Shown piece by piece: positions 20,869-28,742 of a DNA stretch of 64,000 nucleotides (within the stretch, counting starts at the first letter, position 1; every line of letters starts with the position of its first letter). The translations under genes and the position numbers were made by a program. The notes under the pieces are model-generated. The model saw only the letters and a program-made list of their open reading frames with translations, did no database searches and was not told where the DNA came from. Source of the stretch: Streptomyces sp. NBC_01288 (lineage in GTDB: Bacteria; Actinomycetota; Actinomycetes; Streptomycetales; Streptomycetaceae); the NCBI RefSeq assembly GCF_035982055.1, contig NZ_CP108427.1, positions 10,167,001 to 10,231,000 on the forward strand. The letters are read 5' to 3'.

Positions 20869-21175
20869 GGCGAATCACTTCCCCTCCTAGGACAACCCGG
20901 TATCCCCGCGGCGCCACCGCACCGGGGCCGCCGCAGATCTTGCGCGGCCGGTCCTACACAGTTCACTTGCCCTGAGTCCGTGATCGGCAACCAGGCGGCA
21001 ACAGATGGTTGCCGACTGGTTTTCGTCGATCAGGAAATATCCGTTCTCGGACTCAATTGGGTAAAGCGCCGGGCACGTCGGGGGGATTGCCTGGCAACCT
21101 TGCGATGTCCAAAGGTGGGGGAGGGGCCCCTGCGGAAGGCGGCCCCCGAAAGCCGCGACGCCCTTGGAGTGGACC
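20869..21175. other. 307-bp divergent intergenic region with a long inverted repeat
   Basis: The region separates the RsbW-like and phosphatase genes. A perfect 10-bp inverted repeat (20984-20993 and 21006-21015, core CGGCAACCA/TGGTTGCCG, 12-nt loop) lies near its middle, and the loop and 21091-21097 repeat a GGCAAC element. The stretch 21015-21065 is AT-richer than its surroundings. I see no gene and no confident promoter in it. Confidence 0.5.
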
Positions 21176-22273
21176 ATGGCCGCAGCGAAGCCGCAGCGCA
21201 GTCTTTCCGTGCTGACCTGGCTGCCCGCCGCGGTGATGGCGGTGGTGGCGGTCGGCGACATCGTCACGGGCCCCGGCCTCGGCTTCCTGCCTCTGGCCTC
21301 CCTCGGCCCCGCCTTCGCCGGACTGGTCGGCGGCTGGCGCCGTACCGCGTGGTTCGGCGCGGCGGCGCTCGCCCTGTGCGTCGGACTCGGTCTCTACGAC
21401 GGCCTGTTCCAGGAACGCCGGGGCTTCCTGGCGATGGTGTCGGTGGTGGGCGTGACCGGCGCGGGCATCGCCGCCGCCGTGATGCGCGGCCGCCGCGAGG
21501 CCGAACTCGCGAGCGTGCGCTCCATCGCGGAGGTCGCGCAGAGAGTTCTTCTACGGCCCGTGCCGCTGACCGCGGGACCCCTCCAGGCGGCGGTCTCGTA
21601 CACCTCGGCCGTCGCGGAAGCGCGCATCGGCGGCGACTTGTACGAGGTGGTCGCCTCCCCACACGGGGTGCGGGTCATCGTCGGCGATGTGCAGGGCAAA
21701 GGGCTCGCCGCCGTGGAGACGGCCGCCGTGGTGCTCGGCGCGTTCCGCGAGGCCGCGCACGACGAACCCGACCTCGTCGGACTCGGCGAACGCCTGGAGC
21801 GCAGCGTCTCCCGCGTGCTGTCCGACGAGAAGTTCGTGACCGCCGTCCTCGCCGAGATCGGAACGGACCACGAGGTGCTCTTCCTCAACTACGGCCACCC
21901 GCCCCCGATGGTCGTCCGCCGCAACGGCACCGCCGACTTCCCGGCACCGCCCTCCTACGCCCCGCCGCTCGGCCTGGGCGGCGCGCAGGGCAGCGAGAGC
22001 CCGAAGCCGTTCTCCGTGCGCTTCGCGCCGGGCGAGCAACTGCTGCTCTACACCGACGGCGTCACCGAGGCCCGCGACGGCCATGGCACGTTCTATCCGC
22101 TGGGCGAGCGGGCGCACCTGCTGAAGGAGCCCGACGCGCAGAGCGCCCTGGGCTCCCTGCGCGAGGACCTGGTCCGGCACACGGCCGGACCGCTCCACGA
22201 CGACGCCGCGATGCTCCTGCTGCGCTATCACGGCCACGCGACCACGACCGAGGAGATCCCTCCCGGCCGGTGA
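21176..22273 (+). CDS. membrane-anchored PP2C/SpoIIE-type serine phosphatase
   Basis: This 365-residue protein starts with about four transmembrane segments (residues 10-105) and continues into a PP2C-SpoIIE domain (about 125-350). Metal-site motifs are ARIGGDLYEV, VGDVQGKGLAAVE, LLYTDGVTEARD and DDAAMLLL. Such phosphatases dephosphorylate anti-anti-sigma proteins in partner switching. ATG 21176 follows GGAG by 6 bp; a TTG at 21164 is possible but unneeded. The membrane anchor suggests that it reads an envelope or redox signal. It is divergent from the RsbW-like gene. Confidence 0.9.
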   Translation: MAAAKPQRSLSVLTWLPAAVMAVVAVGDIVTGPGLGFLPLASLGPAFAGLVGGWRRTAWFGAAALALCVGLGLYDGLFQERRGFLAMVSVVGVTGAGIAAAVMRGRREAELASVRSIAEVAQRVLLRPVPLTAGPLQAAVSYTSAVAEARIGGDLYEVVASPHGVRVIVGDVQGKGLAAVETAAVVLGAFREAAHDEPDLVGLGERLERSVSRVLSDEKFVTAVLAEIGTDHEVLFLNYGHPPPMVVRRNGTADFPAPPSYAPPLGLGGAQGSESPKPFSVRFAPGEQLLLYTDGVTEARDGHGTFYPLGERAHLLKEPDAQSALGSLREDLVRHTAGPLHDDAAMLLLRYHGHATTTEEIPPGR

Positions 22274-22311
22274 GCGCCGCGGGTCCGCCCCCACCGCACA
22301 GTTCAGCCCAC

Positions 22312-22335
22312 TTACTTGTTTCGTCAATCAAGTAA
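22312..22335. promoter_or_regulatory. MarR operator upstream of marR-LLM pair
   Basis: TTACTTG-N10-CAAGTAA is a perfect 7+7 inverted repeat (9 of 10 when the arms are extended inward), ending 9 bp before the marR start. This AT-rich palindrome in a GC-rich surrounding is a typical autoregulatory MarR site. Confidence 0.7.
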
Positions 22336-22344
22336 ACTGGTGGC

Positions 22345-22800
22345 ATGACCACGCCCGAGCAGCCACTGCGCCCCATGAGTCCGCACGAGGAGGAGCTGGT
22401 GCGCGAACTCGCGCGGGTGATGCTCGTGCTGCCCCGGGCCGTCGACGCCGACATGCTGCGCGAGCAGCGCCTGCCGCTGTCCGAGTACACGACCCTCATG
22501 CACCTGTCCGAGGCCACGGACCGGCGCATGCGCATGAGCGAGCTGGCGTCCGTCTGCAACCTCTCGCTGAGCGGCATGACCCGCATCGTCACCCGTCTGG
22601 AGACCCAGGGGCTGGTCGGACGGGAGCGGTGCGCCGAGGACGCCCGGGGCTGGAACGCCGTCCTCACCGACCAGGGTCTCGCCCGCCTCCAGGAGGCATG
22701 GCCCGCCCATCTGTCCAGCGTCCGGCGTCATGTCCTCGACCACGTCGACGCCTCCGACCTGACCCGGCTCCTCGGCGTGATGCGCCGTATCGCCGCCTGA
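22345..22800 (+). CDS. MarR-family transcriptional regulator
   Basis: The 151-residue protein has a winged helix-turn-helix (about 45-115: LSEYTTLMHLSEATDRRMRMSELASVCNLSLSGMTRIVTRLE, then a wing with RERCAEDARGWNAVLTDQGLARL). It starts 9 bp after a clear palindrome and is followed 28 bp later by a flavin oxidoreductase gene, so it probably represses both. The ligand is unknown. Confidence 0.92.
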   Translation: MTTPEQPLRPMSPHEEELVRELARVMLVLPRAVDADMLREQRLPLSEYTTLMHLSEATDRRMRMSELASVCNLSLSGMTRIVTRLETQGLVGRERCAEDARGWNAVLTDQGLARLQEAWPAHLSSVRRHVLDHVDASDLTRLLGVMRRIAA

Positions 22801-22828
22801 CCCACCGAGCAGAACCAAGGAGCATGAG

Positions 22829-23881
22829 ATGACCAGCCCGACCACCCCCTTCGACATCACGCTCGGCCTGGACACGTTCGGTGACGTCACGAACGACGCC
22901 GACGGCACGCCGCTGACCCACGGCCAGGCCATCCGCCGCCTCGTCGAGGAAGGCGTTCTGGCCGACCGGGCCGGCGTCGACCACTTCGGCATCGGCGAGC
23001 ACCACACCGAGTCGATGCCCCTCTCGGCCGCCGACGTCGTCCTCGCGGCCATCGCCGCCCGCACCGAGCGCATCCGCCTCAACTCGGCCGTTACGGTGAT
23101 CAGTTCGGACGATCCCGTCCGTGTCTTCCAGCGCTACGCCACCCTCGACGCCGTCTCCGCGGGCCGCGCCGAGGTCATCCTCGGCAGAGGGTCGAGCACC
23201 GAGTCCTTCCCGCTCTTCGGCTACGACCTGAACGACTACGAGGAGTTGTTCGAGGAGAAGGTCGCCCTCTTCGCCGAACTGCTCAAGGAGAAGCCCGTCA
23301 CCTGGTCCGGCACCACCCGGGCCGCCCTCGACGGCGTCTCCGTCTACCCGCACAGCGAGACGGGTTCGATCCCCACCTGGATCGGGGTCGGCGGCAGCCC
23401 GCAGTCGGTGATCCGCACCGCCCAGTACGGGTTCTCCCTGATGCTGGCGATCATCGGCGGGGACGTGGCCCGCTTCGCCCCGTTCTCAGAGCTGTTCCGG
23501 CGGGCGCTGGCGGAGTTCGGCCACCCCGCGCGGCCCATCGGCGTGCACGCCCCCGGCCATGTCGCCGCCACCGACGAACAGGCGGTGGAGGAGTTCGTGC
23601 CGGCCTTCCAGCAGCTGATCGCGAGCGTGGCGCGGGAACGCGGCTTCCGCACCCCGACCCGCGAGAGCCTCATGCGGGACGTCGGCCCCGGCGGCGCCCT
23701 GCACGTCGGCTCGCCCGAGACCGTGGCCCGCAAGATCGCGGACACCCTCAAAACCCTCGACGCGACCCGCTTCAACCTCAAGTACGGCATCACCGGAATG
23801 CCCCACGACGCCCTCATGACCAACATCGAGCTGTACGGCACGAAGGTGGCGCCGCTGGTGCGCGAGATGATGCAGGACTGA
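22829..23881 (+). CDS. LLM-class flavin-dependent oxidoreductase
   Basis: A 350-residue luciferase-like TIM-barrel protein. Signatures are GVDHFGIGEHHTESMPLSAADVVLAAIAARTERIRLNSAV in outline, ISSDDPVRVFQRYATLD and GRGSSTESFPLFGYD, which place it in the Atu2307/SP_0267-like group. These enzymes use reduced FMN or F420 on small organics. It is the partner of the upstream MarR, suggesting an inducible detoxification or catabolic step. Start ATG 22829 has AAGGAG 9 bp upstream. Confidence 0.9.
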   Translation: MTSPTTPFDITLGLDTFGDVTNDADGTPLTHGQAIRRLVEEGVLADRAGVDHFGIGEHHTESMPLSAADVVLAAIAARTERIRLNSAVTVISSDDPVRVFQRYATLDAVSAGRAEVILGRGSSTESFPLFGYDLNDYEELFEEKVALFAELLKEKPVTWSGTTRAALDGVSVYPHSETGSIPTWIGVGGSPQSVIRTAQYGFSLMLAIIGGDVARFAPFSELFRRALAEFGHPARPIGVHAPGHVAATDEQAVEEFVPAFQQLIASVARERGFRTPTRESLMRDVGPGGALHVGSPETVARKIADTLKTLDATRFNLKYGITGMPHDALMTNIELYGTKVAPLVREMMQD

Positions 23882-23886
23882 CGCGA

Positions 23887-23908
23887 CGCCGCCCTGGGGG
23901 AGGCGGCG
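23887..23908. terminator. hairpin between converging LLM and chitinase genes
   Basis: CGCCGCC (23887-23893) pairs with GGCGGCG (23902-23908) around an 8-nt loop, in the 47-bp gap between the two stop codons. Confidence 0.55.
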
Positions 23909-23928
23909 ACACGCAGTCAGCCGAGCCG

Positions 23929-24993
23929 CTAGGGCTGGTAGCCGAAGTCGCGCGTGAACGACTTGAAGGTGTGGCTGAAGTACCAGGTGTCCTGGGCGAT
24001 CCCGGAGCAGTTGTTGGCGCCGCCGGTGCCCACGCAATTCCCGTTGTCGCGCTGAAGTGCCCAGAACGAGAGCGTGTTGATACCCCGGGCGACGGCCCAC
24101 TTCTTCACCGTGACCGCGTTCTGCGTGGTGAAGGTCTCCGCCGGGCCGAAGTCGTCGATGCCGGGCATCTCGGTGACGCCGATCATCTTCCACAGCTTCG
24201 CCGGGTTCTTCTTCGGGTAGAGCGCGGCGAGTTGGGAATGCAGGCCGGTCGCGGCGGTCCTGGTGTCCTCCGCCATGTCGTGGGTCGCGCCGTCGTAGTA
24301 GTCGAACGTCATGATGTTGACGACGTCCACGCGCGCGCCGTTGTCGACGGCATTCTGCAACAGGGCGACGCCGTTGGGCGCCAGACCGGTGGTGGTCGTC
24401 GGCAGCGTGTAGGAGAACTCCACGCTTCGGCCGGTGCGTTGGGCCCAGCGCTGCACCTTCGCGATCGCCTTGTTGCGGCGGTCGATGCCGGCCGTGTTGT
24501 TGATGGAGTCGGCCTCGATGTCGAGGTCGATCCGGCTCACGCCGTACGTCGTGACCAGACTCTCGTAGACCTTCGCGATGGCGCCGACATCGGTGCAACT
24601 GTCGGCCAGTTCGGTGTTGGTGGTGTCCGCCGCGTAGCCGCCGAAGGACGGGATGACGTTGCCGCCGCGCGCCTGGATCGTGGCGATGTCCTTGCCGAAG
24701 GTGGACTTCGCGATCGGCTGGGCGGGCAGACCGTTCCAGTACGCCGAGCATGAACCGGCCGCCTCGGTCTGCAAGAAGGCCATCGTCAGGTACTTGTTCC
24801 CGGACGCGGCGGCCAGCGCCGCCGGGCTCTCACCGGTCCACGCCTCGAAGTAGGGCGCCGCGACATGGTCGGGCATGGGCCGAGCGCGGTGCGAGGCATC
24901 CGCGGCACCTCCGCCGAGACCAACAAGCCCCGCGGACAAGGCGGTTACGGCCGCGCAGGACAACGACGCGCGAAGAGGCCCAGGTCGTCTCAT
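23929..24993 (-). CDS. secreted GH18 chitinase
   Basis: The 354-residue protein has a signal peptide (residues 1-34) followed by a single GH18 barrel. The catalytic DxDxE motif is Asp156-Leu-Asp158-Ile-Glu160, with Glu160 the proton donor; SFGGY and the later MTFDYYD segment are also typical. It has no carbohydrate-binding module, unlike many Streptomyces chitinases. ATG 24993 follows GGGAG by 7 bp and gives a proper signal peptide; ATG 25005 is possible. A DasR-like operator lies in its promoter, fitting induction by chitin-derived N-acetylglucosamine. Confidence 0.92.
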   Translation of the reverse strand: MRRPGPLRASLSCAAVTALSAGLVGLGGGAADASHRARPMPDHVAAPYFEAWTGESPAALAAASGNKYLTMAFLQTEAAGSCSAYWNGLPAQPIAKSTFGKDIATIQARGGNVIPSFGGYAADTTNTELADSCTDVGAIAKVYESLVTTYGVSRIDLDIEADSINNTAGIDRRNKAIAKVQRWAQRTGRSVEFSYTLPTTTTGLAPNGVALLQNAVDNGARVDVVNIMTFDYYDGATHDMAEDTRTAATGLHSQLAALYPKKNPAKLWKMIGVTEMPGIDDFGPAETFTTQNAVTVKKWAVARGINTLSFWALQRDNGNCVGTGGANNCSGIAQDTWYFSHTFKSFTRDFGYQP

Positions 24994-25052
24994 TGACGCT
25001 CCCATGCTGAGAGGAGAGAAGCCGCCCCTGACCGGGACGAACAGCGACCATA

Positions 25053-25078
25053 TTTGGACTAGACCAATCACCTGTCAA
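25053..25078 (-). promoter_or_regulatory. chitinase promoter with embedded DasR-responsive element
   Basis: Read on the minus strand, TTGACA (25073-25078) is followed 17 bp later by AAATAT. The spacer contains ATTGGTCTAGTCCAAA (25053-25068), one base off the symmetric TGGTCTAGACCA core known for DasR sites and for Streptomyces chitinase promoters. Binding there would block RNA polymerase until GlcN-6-P releases DasR. Confidence 0.75.
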
Positions 25079-25167
25079 GGTTCTTGACCGTGAACTGACC
25101 GTGCCGGCACGGGAATTCGGTGGGGAGTGTCCTGGGGCGGGGGCTGTCCGGACACCGGGCCGAAGCC

Positions 25168-25212
25168 GTAAAGGAATCCTTGACGTGGTCGACGTGTAAA
25201 GGCATCCTTTAC
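25168..25212. promoter_or_regulatory. tandem operator pair before the HTH-DUF3887 gene
   Basis: Two 17-bp copies of GTAAAGG-N3-CCTT(G/T)AC lie at 25168-25184 and 25196-25212, start to start 28 bp. The second is a perfect 7+7 palindrome and ends 2 bp before the GTG start of the next gene, so the gene is probably self-regulated; the mRNA may have almost no leader. Confidence 0.65.
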
Positions 25213-25214
25213 GT

Positions 25215-25844
25215 GTGGCCGATTCCCCTCAGACTCTCGCTGCCCTGAGTGACCTGCTGGCCGAGCGGGCCGCGGTCCTGGCGCGGGCGCTGGGCAGTCC
25301 GCTGGCATCACCCGCGTACCTGGACCTGGTCCGGCGGGCGAGGGACGTCGACGGCCTGGCGGAACAGGTGCTCAGGCTGTGTGTGCAGCAGAGCCGCGAC
25401 GCCGGTCACACCTGGCAGGAGCTCGGGGACTTGCTCGGAGTCACCCGCCAGGCCGCCTTCCAGCGGTTCGGCAAACCCATTGATCCCCGCACGGGAGAAC
25501 CCATGGACAAGACGGTGCGCATGGCCGACGCGGCGGAGCGAGCGATCGCGATCGTCACGGCCGTTCTCGAAGGGCGCATGGACGAGGCCAGGCAGTCCTT
25601 CAACGCGCAGGTGCTGGAGGCCTTCACCGACAAGGTCCGAGGCGACGGCCTGGCCACCGTCACCGGGCTCGTCGGGGAGTTCGAGGGCTACGGCGAGGGC
25701 GAGCCGTTCGTCCGCCGCATCGGCGACCACACGGTCGTCGACATCCCGCTGACCTACGAGGCCGGCGACATGAAGGCCCGCGTCGCGTTCGACACGGACG
25801 AGAAGGTCGCCGGCATCTTCATCCTCGCCCCCGACACGCCATGA
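25215..25844 (+). CDS. helix-turn-helix protein with C-terminal DUF3887-like domain
   Basis: This 209-residue protein has an N-terminal HTH (HTWQELGDLLGVTRQAAFQRFGKP, about residues 68-92) and a C-terminal domain (about 110-205) resembling DUF3887, with VTGLVGEFEGYGEGEPFVRRIGDHTVVDIPLTYEAGDMKARVAFD in outline. The C-terminal part may bind a ligand. GTG 25215 is chosen because the protein begins with the conserved MADSPQTLA stretch; a palindrome occupies the bases where a ribosome site should be, so initiation may be leaderless. It overlaps the next gene by 4 bp (ATGA). Confidence 0.75.
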   Translation: MADSPQTLAALSDLLAERAAVLARALGSPLASPAYLDLVRRARDVDGLAEQVLRLCVQQSRDAGHTWQELGDLLGVTRQAAFQRFGKPIDPRTGEPMDKTVRMADAAERAIAIVTAVLEGRMDEARQSFNAQVLEAFTDKVRGDGLATVTGLVGEFEGYGEGEPFVRRIGDHTVVDIPLTYEAGDMKARVAFDTDEKVAGIFILAPDTP

Positions 25845-26077
25845 CACCGGGGCTGCTTCCCGTGTTCGCCGACTCCCTCGGTTCACCGCCACCCACACCG
25901 TGGGTCGCGATCGTGCCGCTCATCGCGATCCTCCCCGCGGTCCTCTGCATGCTCGACATCGCACGCCACCCCCGCACCCAACGGTTCCCGCCCCAGATCT
26001 GGCTCGCGATCTGCGCCTTCGGGAACGTCTTCGGCCTCTTCGCCTACGTCAGGTTCGGGCGCAGCGAGGGTCGGTGA
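25841..26077 (+). CDS. small two-helix membrane protein, PLDc_N family
   Basis: A 78-residue protein with two hydrophobic segments (about 21-40 and 50-68) and the family pattern LPAVLCMLDIARHPRTQRFPPQIWLAICAFGNVFGLFAYVRFGR in outline. This is the N-terminal membrane hairpin of phospholipase-D-nuclease-like proteins, found alone in many actinobacteria. It is coupled to the upstream HTH gene and overlaps the 3' end of the converging MerR gene by 29 bp. Function unknown. Confidence 0.78.
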   Translation: MTPGLLPVFADSLGSPPPTPWVAIVPLIAILPAVLCMLDIARHPRTQRFPPQIWLAICAFGNVFGLFAYVRFGRSEGR

Positions 26078-26807
26078 GGACGGCTGCCAGGTCCGCCCCG
26101 GCTCGGAGCAGTCCCACGGTCCGTAGCGCGATCCCGTCGAGACGTGCGCGCAGGACGCGGTGGGCCTCTTCCGCGCCGTCCAGCTGATGCAGGGACCCCA
26201 CGATCTCGCGCACCGCCGGAATGCCGTAACCGGTGCTACGGAGGGCCGCGACGATACGGGCCGTCCTGATGGCGGAGAGGTCGTAGCGGCGGGCCTGGAC
26301 GGAGGTCACGCGCTCAGGGGTGACGAGTCCCTCCTGTTCCCAGAAGCACAGGGTCGAAGAGCGGACGCCGAGTGCTCTGGAGAGTTCGGTGATCGTCATC
26401 GCGTCGCTGTCCTGCTCGACGTCCTGCTCGAACTCCGGTGTGTCCGCCTCGGCTTGGATCGTGCGCAAGGCATGTTGGGCGCGCAAAGCTTCTTCGCGTT
26501 CCCGCGCGAGCCGCACATGGACCTCGTTGATCGCCGAGGCCGCCTCCGTGATCGTCCTCGTGCGCAGTTCCGCGAGCAACTGCCGCGCTACGACCGGTCC
26601 TACAGCACCGGCGATGCCTCGATAGGCGCGGAGGGCGTGGACATGCAGCGGTGCGTAGGAACGGTATCCATTGCTCGACCGGGCCGCCGGAGGGATGACT
26701 CCCAGCCGCTCCAGGTCGCGCACCTGTTGCACCGAATACCCCGACTCCCGCGCGGCATCGGCGGTCCTGAGCGTCTCCTGTTTCGGACCGCCCTCCGGTT
26801 CACTCAT
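26049..26807 (-). CDS. MerR-family regulator with two MerR DNA-binding domains
   Basis: The 252-residue protein contains a first MerR-type winged helix at about residues 12-80 (LRTADAARESGYSVQQVRDLERLGVIPPAARSSNGYRSY) and a second at about 138-205 (MTITELSRALGVRSSTLCFWEQEGLVTPERVTSVQARRYDLSAIRTARIV). A coiled-coil-like helix (EVHVRLAREREEALRAQHALRTI) lies between them. Two intact HTHs in one chain are unusual for MerR proteins, which normally dimerise through one. ATG 26807 is chosen as the start of MSEPEGG. It is divergent from a DUF6194 gene across 41 bp. Confidence 0.8.
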   Translation of the reverse strand: MSEPEGGPKQETLRTADAARESGYSVQQVRDLERLGVIPPAARSSNGYRSYAPLHVHALRAYRGIAGAVGPVVARQLLAELRTRTITEAASAINEVHVRLAREREEALRAQHALRTIQAEADTPEFEQDVEQDSDAMTITELSRALGVRSSTLCFWEQEGLVTPERVTSVQARRYDLSAIRTARIVAALRSTGYGIPAVREIVGSLHQLDGAEEAHRVLRARLDGIALRTVGLLRAGADLAAVLTDPRCART

Positions 26808-26848
26808 CGCCCAACCCCACATAAGCACTTGAAGGTCATGCTTGAACC

Positions 26849-27313
26849 ATGAGTATGGAACAGATCATCGCGACCGTACGAGACCTCACCGGCTCCTTCG
26901 TGCTCGTACCGGAACCGGGCAGTGCGTTTCCCGAACTCGCCTGGGGAGACGCCTTCTTCTACTACGCCCCCGACGGCCAACTCCCGCAGAACGTCCAGCC
27001 GTACGGCACCGTCGTCACCAAGAACTATTCCGACGACACCGTGTCCGACCTTGACCCTTCGGGGCGTTGGCGCGTGAACATCCATGTCGGCCGCTCGGCG
27101 TTCCGCGAACTCACGGGGGAGTCGCTGCCACCCGGTCTCGACCTGTCCCACGACTTCGCGGCGACCGACACCGTGCTGCCGCACCCGGTGTACGGGGCGC
27201 TCGGCTGGATCTGTGTCGTCAATCCCGGTGAGAGGACGGGGGAGTTGGTCGTGGAGTTGTTGCGCGGCGCGCATGACGACGCCCGTGCCAGATTCGCGCG
27301 GCGCACCCCTTGA
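26849..27313 (+). CDS. DUF6194-family protein
   Basis: A 154-residue soluble protein resembling the DUF6194 group (MEQIIATVRDLTGSFVLVPEPGSAFPELAWGDAFFYYAPDG in outline, ending GWICVVNPGERTGELVVELL). No catalytic motif is visible. Divergent from the double-MerR gene with a 41-bp gap that contains AAGCA-N11-TGCTT (26823-26843), so the MerR protein may regulate it. ATG 26849 or 26855 may be the start. Function unknown. Confidence 0.7.
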   Translation: MSMEQIIATVRDLTGSFVLVPEPGSAFPELAWGDAFFYYAPDGQLPQNVQPYGTVVTKNYSDDTVSDLDPSGRWRVNIHVGRSAFRELTGESLPPGLDLSHDFAATDTVLPHPVYGALGWICVVNPGERTGELVVELLRGAHDDARARFARRTP

Positions 27314-27466
27314 ACACCCCGGAATCCTCCTTGGACCTCTGTGCCCCTACGGGCAGTTGGAGTGGATCTTCGGCGTGAATCATTGCCCCGGAGGACCTGG
27401 TGGGGGCGTCCGGCCTGCGGTTAGACAGCGATGATCGCGATGTCAGGCCGGCCAGGAAGTGAGCAC

Positions 27467-28570
27467 GTGCGCGCCCGAGACGAAGTCCGCCCGAAGGATG
27501 CCGGAGCCCGGCGTGCCTCGGTGAGCGGCCCCGCAGTCAGCCCCGCAGTCAGTCCCGTCAACTCCGTTGCGCCGCCGCACGAGTTGCTGTCGCTCCAGGG
27601 CAAGGCGGGCAACGCCGGGGTCGTGCGGATGCTCGGCGAAGGGGGTCACTCCTGGGCCGGGCGGGCGGCCGATCCCGCTGCGGCCGTGCAGAGGGCGGTG
27701 GTTCAGCGGAGCAAGTTGTCGCACGGGAACATCTCGTTCACCAACGTGTCGCTCAAGTACCCGGAATCGCAGGGGAAGGCCACGCGGATTCTGGAACTTC
27801 TGGCCTCCAACTCCAAGGTCAAGTCCTTTCTCGGTGACCGGAGTTGCCGGATCACGCTGGAGAAGCGGGTGTTGGAGGCGCCGGCGAACGTGGTCGACAA
27901 GGGGGCCGAGGGCGTCTTCGTCACGCTGGCCTCCTACTACCTGGAGAACTACGACATCGGCTACATCGTGGGCATGCTGTGCCATGAGTTCGGCATGCAT
28001 CCGATGGCGCAGGCCGCCCCCAACATGAACGAGGAGGAGGAGAACTTCCGGGGCATGCCGTACCCGGTGCCGGGTCTTGAGGGGAAGGACGTTCCCGACG
28101 GATTCGCGTCGATGAACTCCGACACCGCCCAGCAGGCCGACCACGTGCTCGGCGTCATCCCCGGAAGCCCGCGGTACACCGTCTACCGCGACGTCACCCT
28201 GGAGATGGCGGACCTGCTGCTGCGGGACGTGCGCAACAAGGAGGACGGCGCCAGGGAGCAGGACGTCACCGACCTGATCGACTGCTTCCTCATGGACGTC
28301 GCGTCGATCGCCGCGACGAACGACGACCGCAAGCGCGGTATGCCGCTCCTGGGCAACAGCGAGGGCGAGACGATCCGCAAGGACATCGCGGCGGTGTACA
28401 ACGACTACAAGGCCCGCCTCGCCCAGGACCTGCCCCTGGAGCGCCAGCCCATCAAGCCCTTGTTCCCGCCGGAGAAGACACCGGAAGCCGTCAAGGCCGA
28501 CTTCAACACCCTCCTCAAGCGCATCGCCACGGGGAAGATGTGGGCCTGGAGCATCGACAACAGGGGGTGA
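27467..28570 (+). CDS. putative injection-system cargo/toxin-like protein with HExxxH motif
   Basis: The 367-residue protein begins with a charged disordered leader and, at residues 40-56, LLSLQGKAGNAGVVRML. That resembles the LQRxAGNxAV element found in Streptomyces proteins linked to extracellular contractile injection systems (often with DUF4157). The C-terminal domain (about 85-360) contains LCHEFGMHPMAQ, with His173-Glu174 and His178, a metallopeptidase-like HExxxH. The start is GTG 27467: AGGAAG lies 8 bp upstream and the MRARDE opening matches such proteins. ATGs at 27431 and 27440 have no ribosome site. No injection-system structural gene is in the window. Family membership and toxicity are inferences. 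Confidence 0.6.
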   Translation: MRARDEVRPKDAGARRASVSGPAVSPAVSPVNSVAPPHELLSLQGKAGNAGVVRMLGEGGHSWAGRAADPAAAVQRAVVQRSKLSHGNISFTNVSLKYPESQGKATRILELLASNSKVKSFLGDRSCRITLEKRVLEAPANVVDKGAEGVFVTLASYYLENYDIGYIVGMLCHEFGMHPMAQAAPNMNEEEENFRGMPYPVPGLEGKDVPDGFASMNSDTAQQADHVLGVIPGSPRYTVYRDVTLEMADLLLRDVRNKEDGAREQDVTDLIDCFLMDVASIAATNDDRKRGMPLLGNSEGETIRKDIAAVYNDYKARLAQDLPLERQPIKPLFPPEKTPEAVKADFNTLLKRIATGKMWAWSIDNRG

Positions 28571-28620
28571 GCCCGACGTCGGCCGGCGCGTGGTGCGCAC
28601 CGGATTTTCACGGTCCGGGG

Positions 28621-28638
28621 TGTCCGGAGTATCGGACA
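28621..28638. promoter_or_regulatory. inverted repeat upstream of the LacI-type gene
   Basis: TGTCCG-N6-CGGACA (8 of 9 bp if extended outward) lies 51 bp after the cargo-like gene and 104 bp before lacI. It may be an operator or a weak terminator; the 172-bp gap shows nothing else clear. Confidence 0.35.
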
Positions 28639-28742
28639 TCCCGCATGCCCACTGTTACGATTCAGTAGAGTTCGCCGCTCAGTCGACGCCCCGCAATCGC
28701 TCCGCAATCAGGACTGCCCGAGACCTTCCCCAGGAGACTCCC

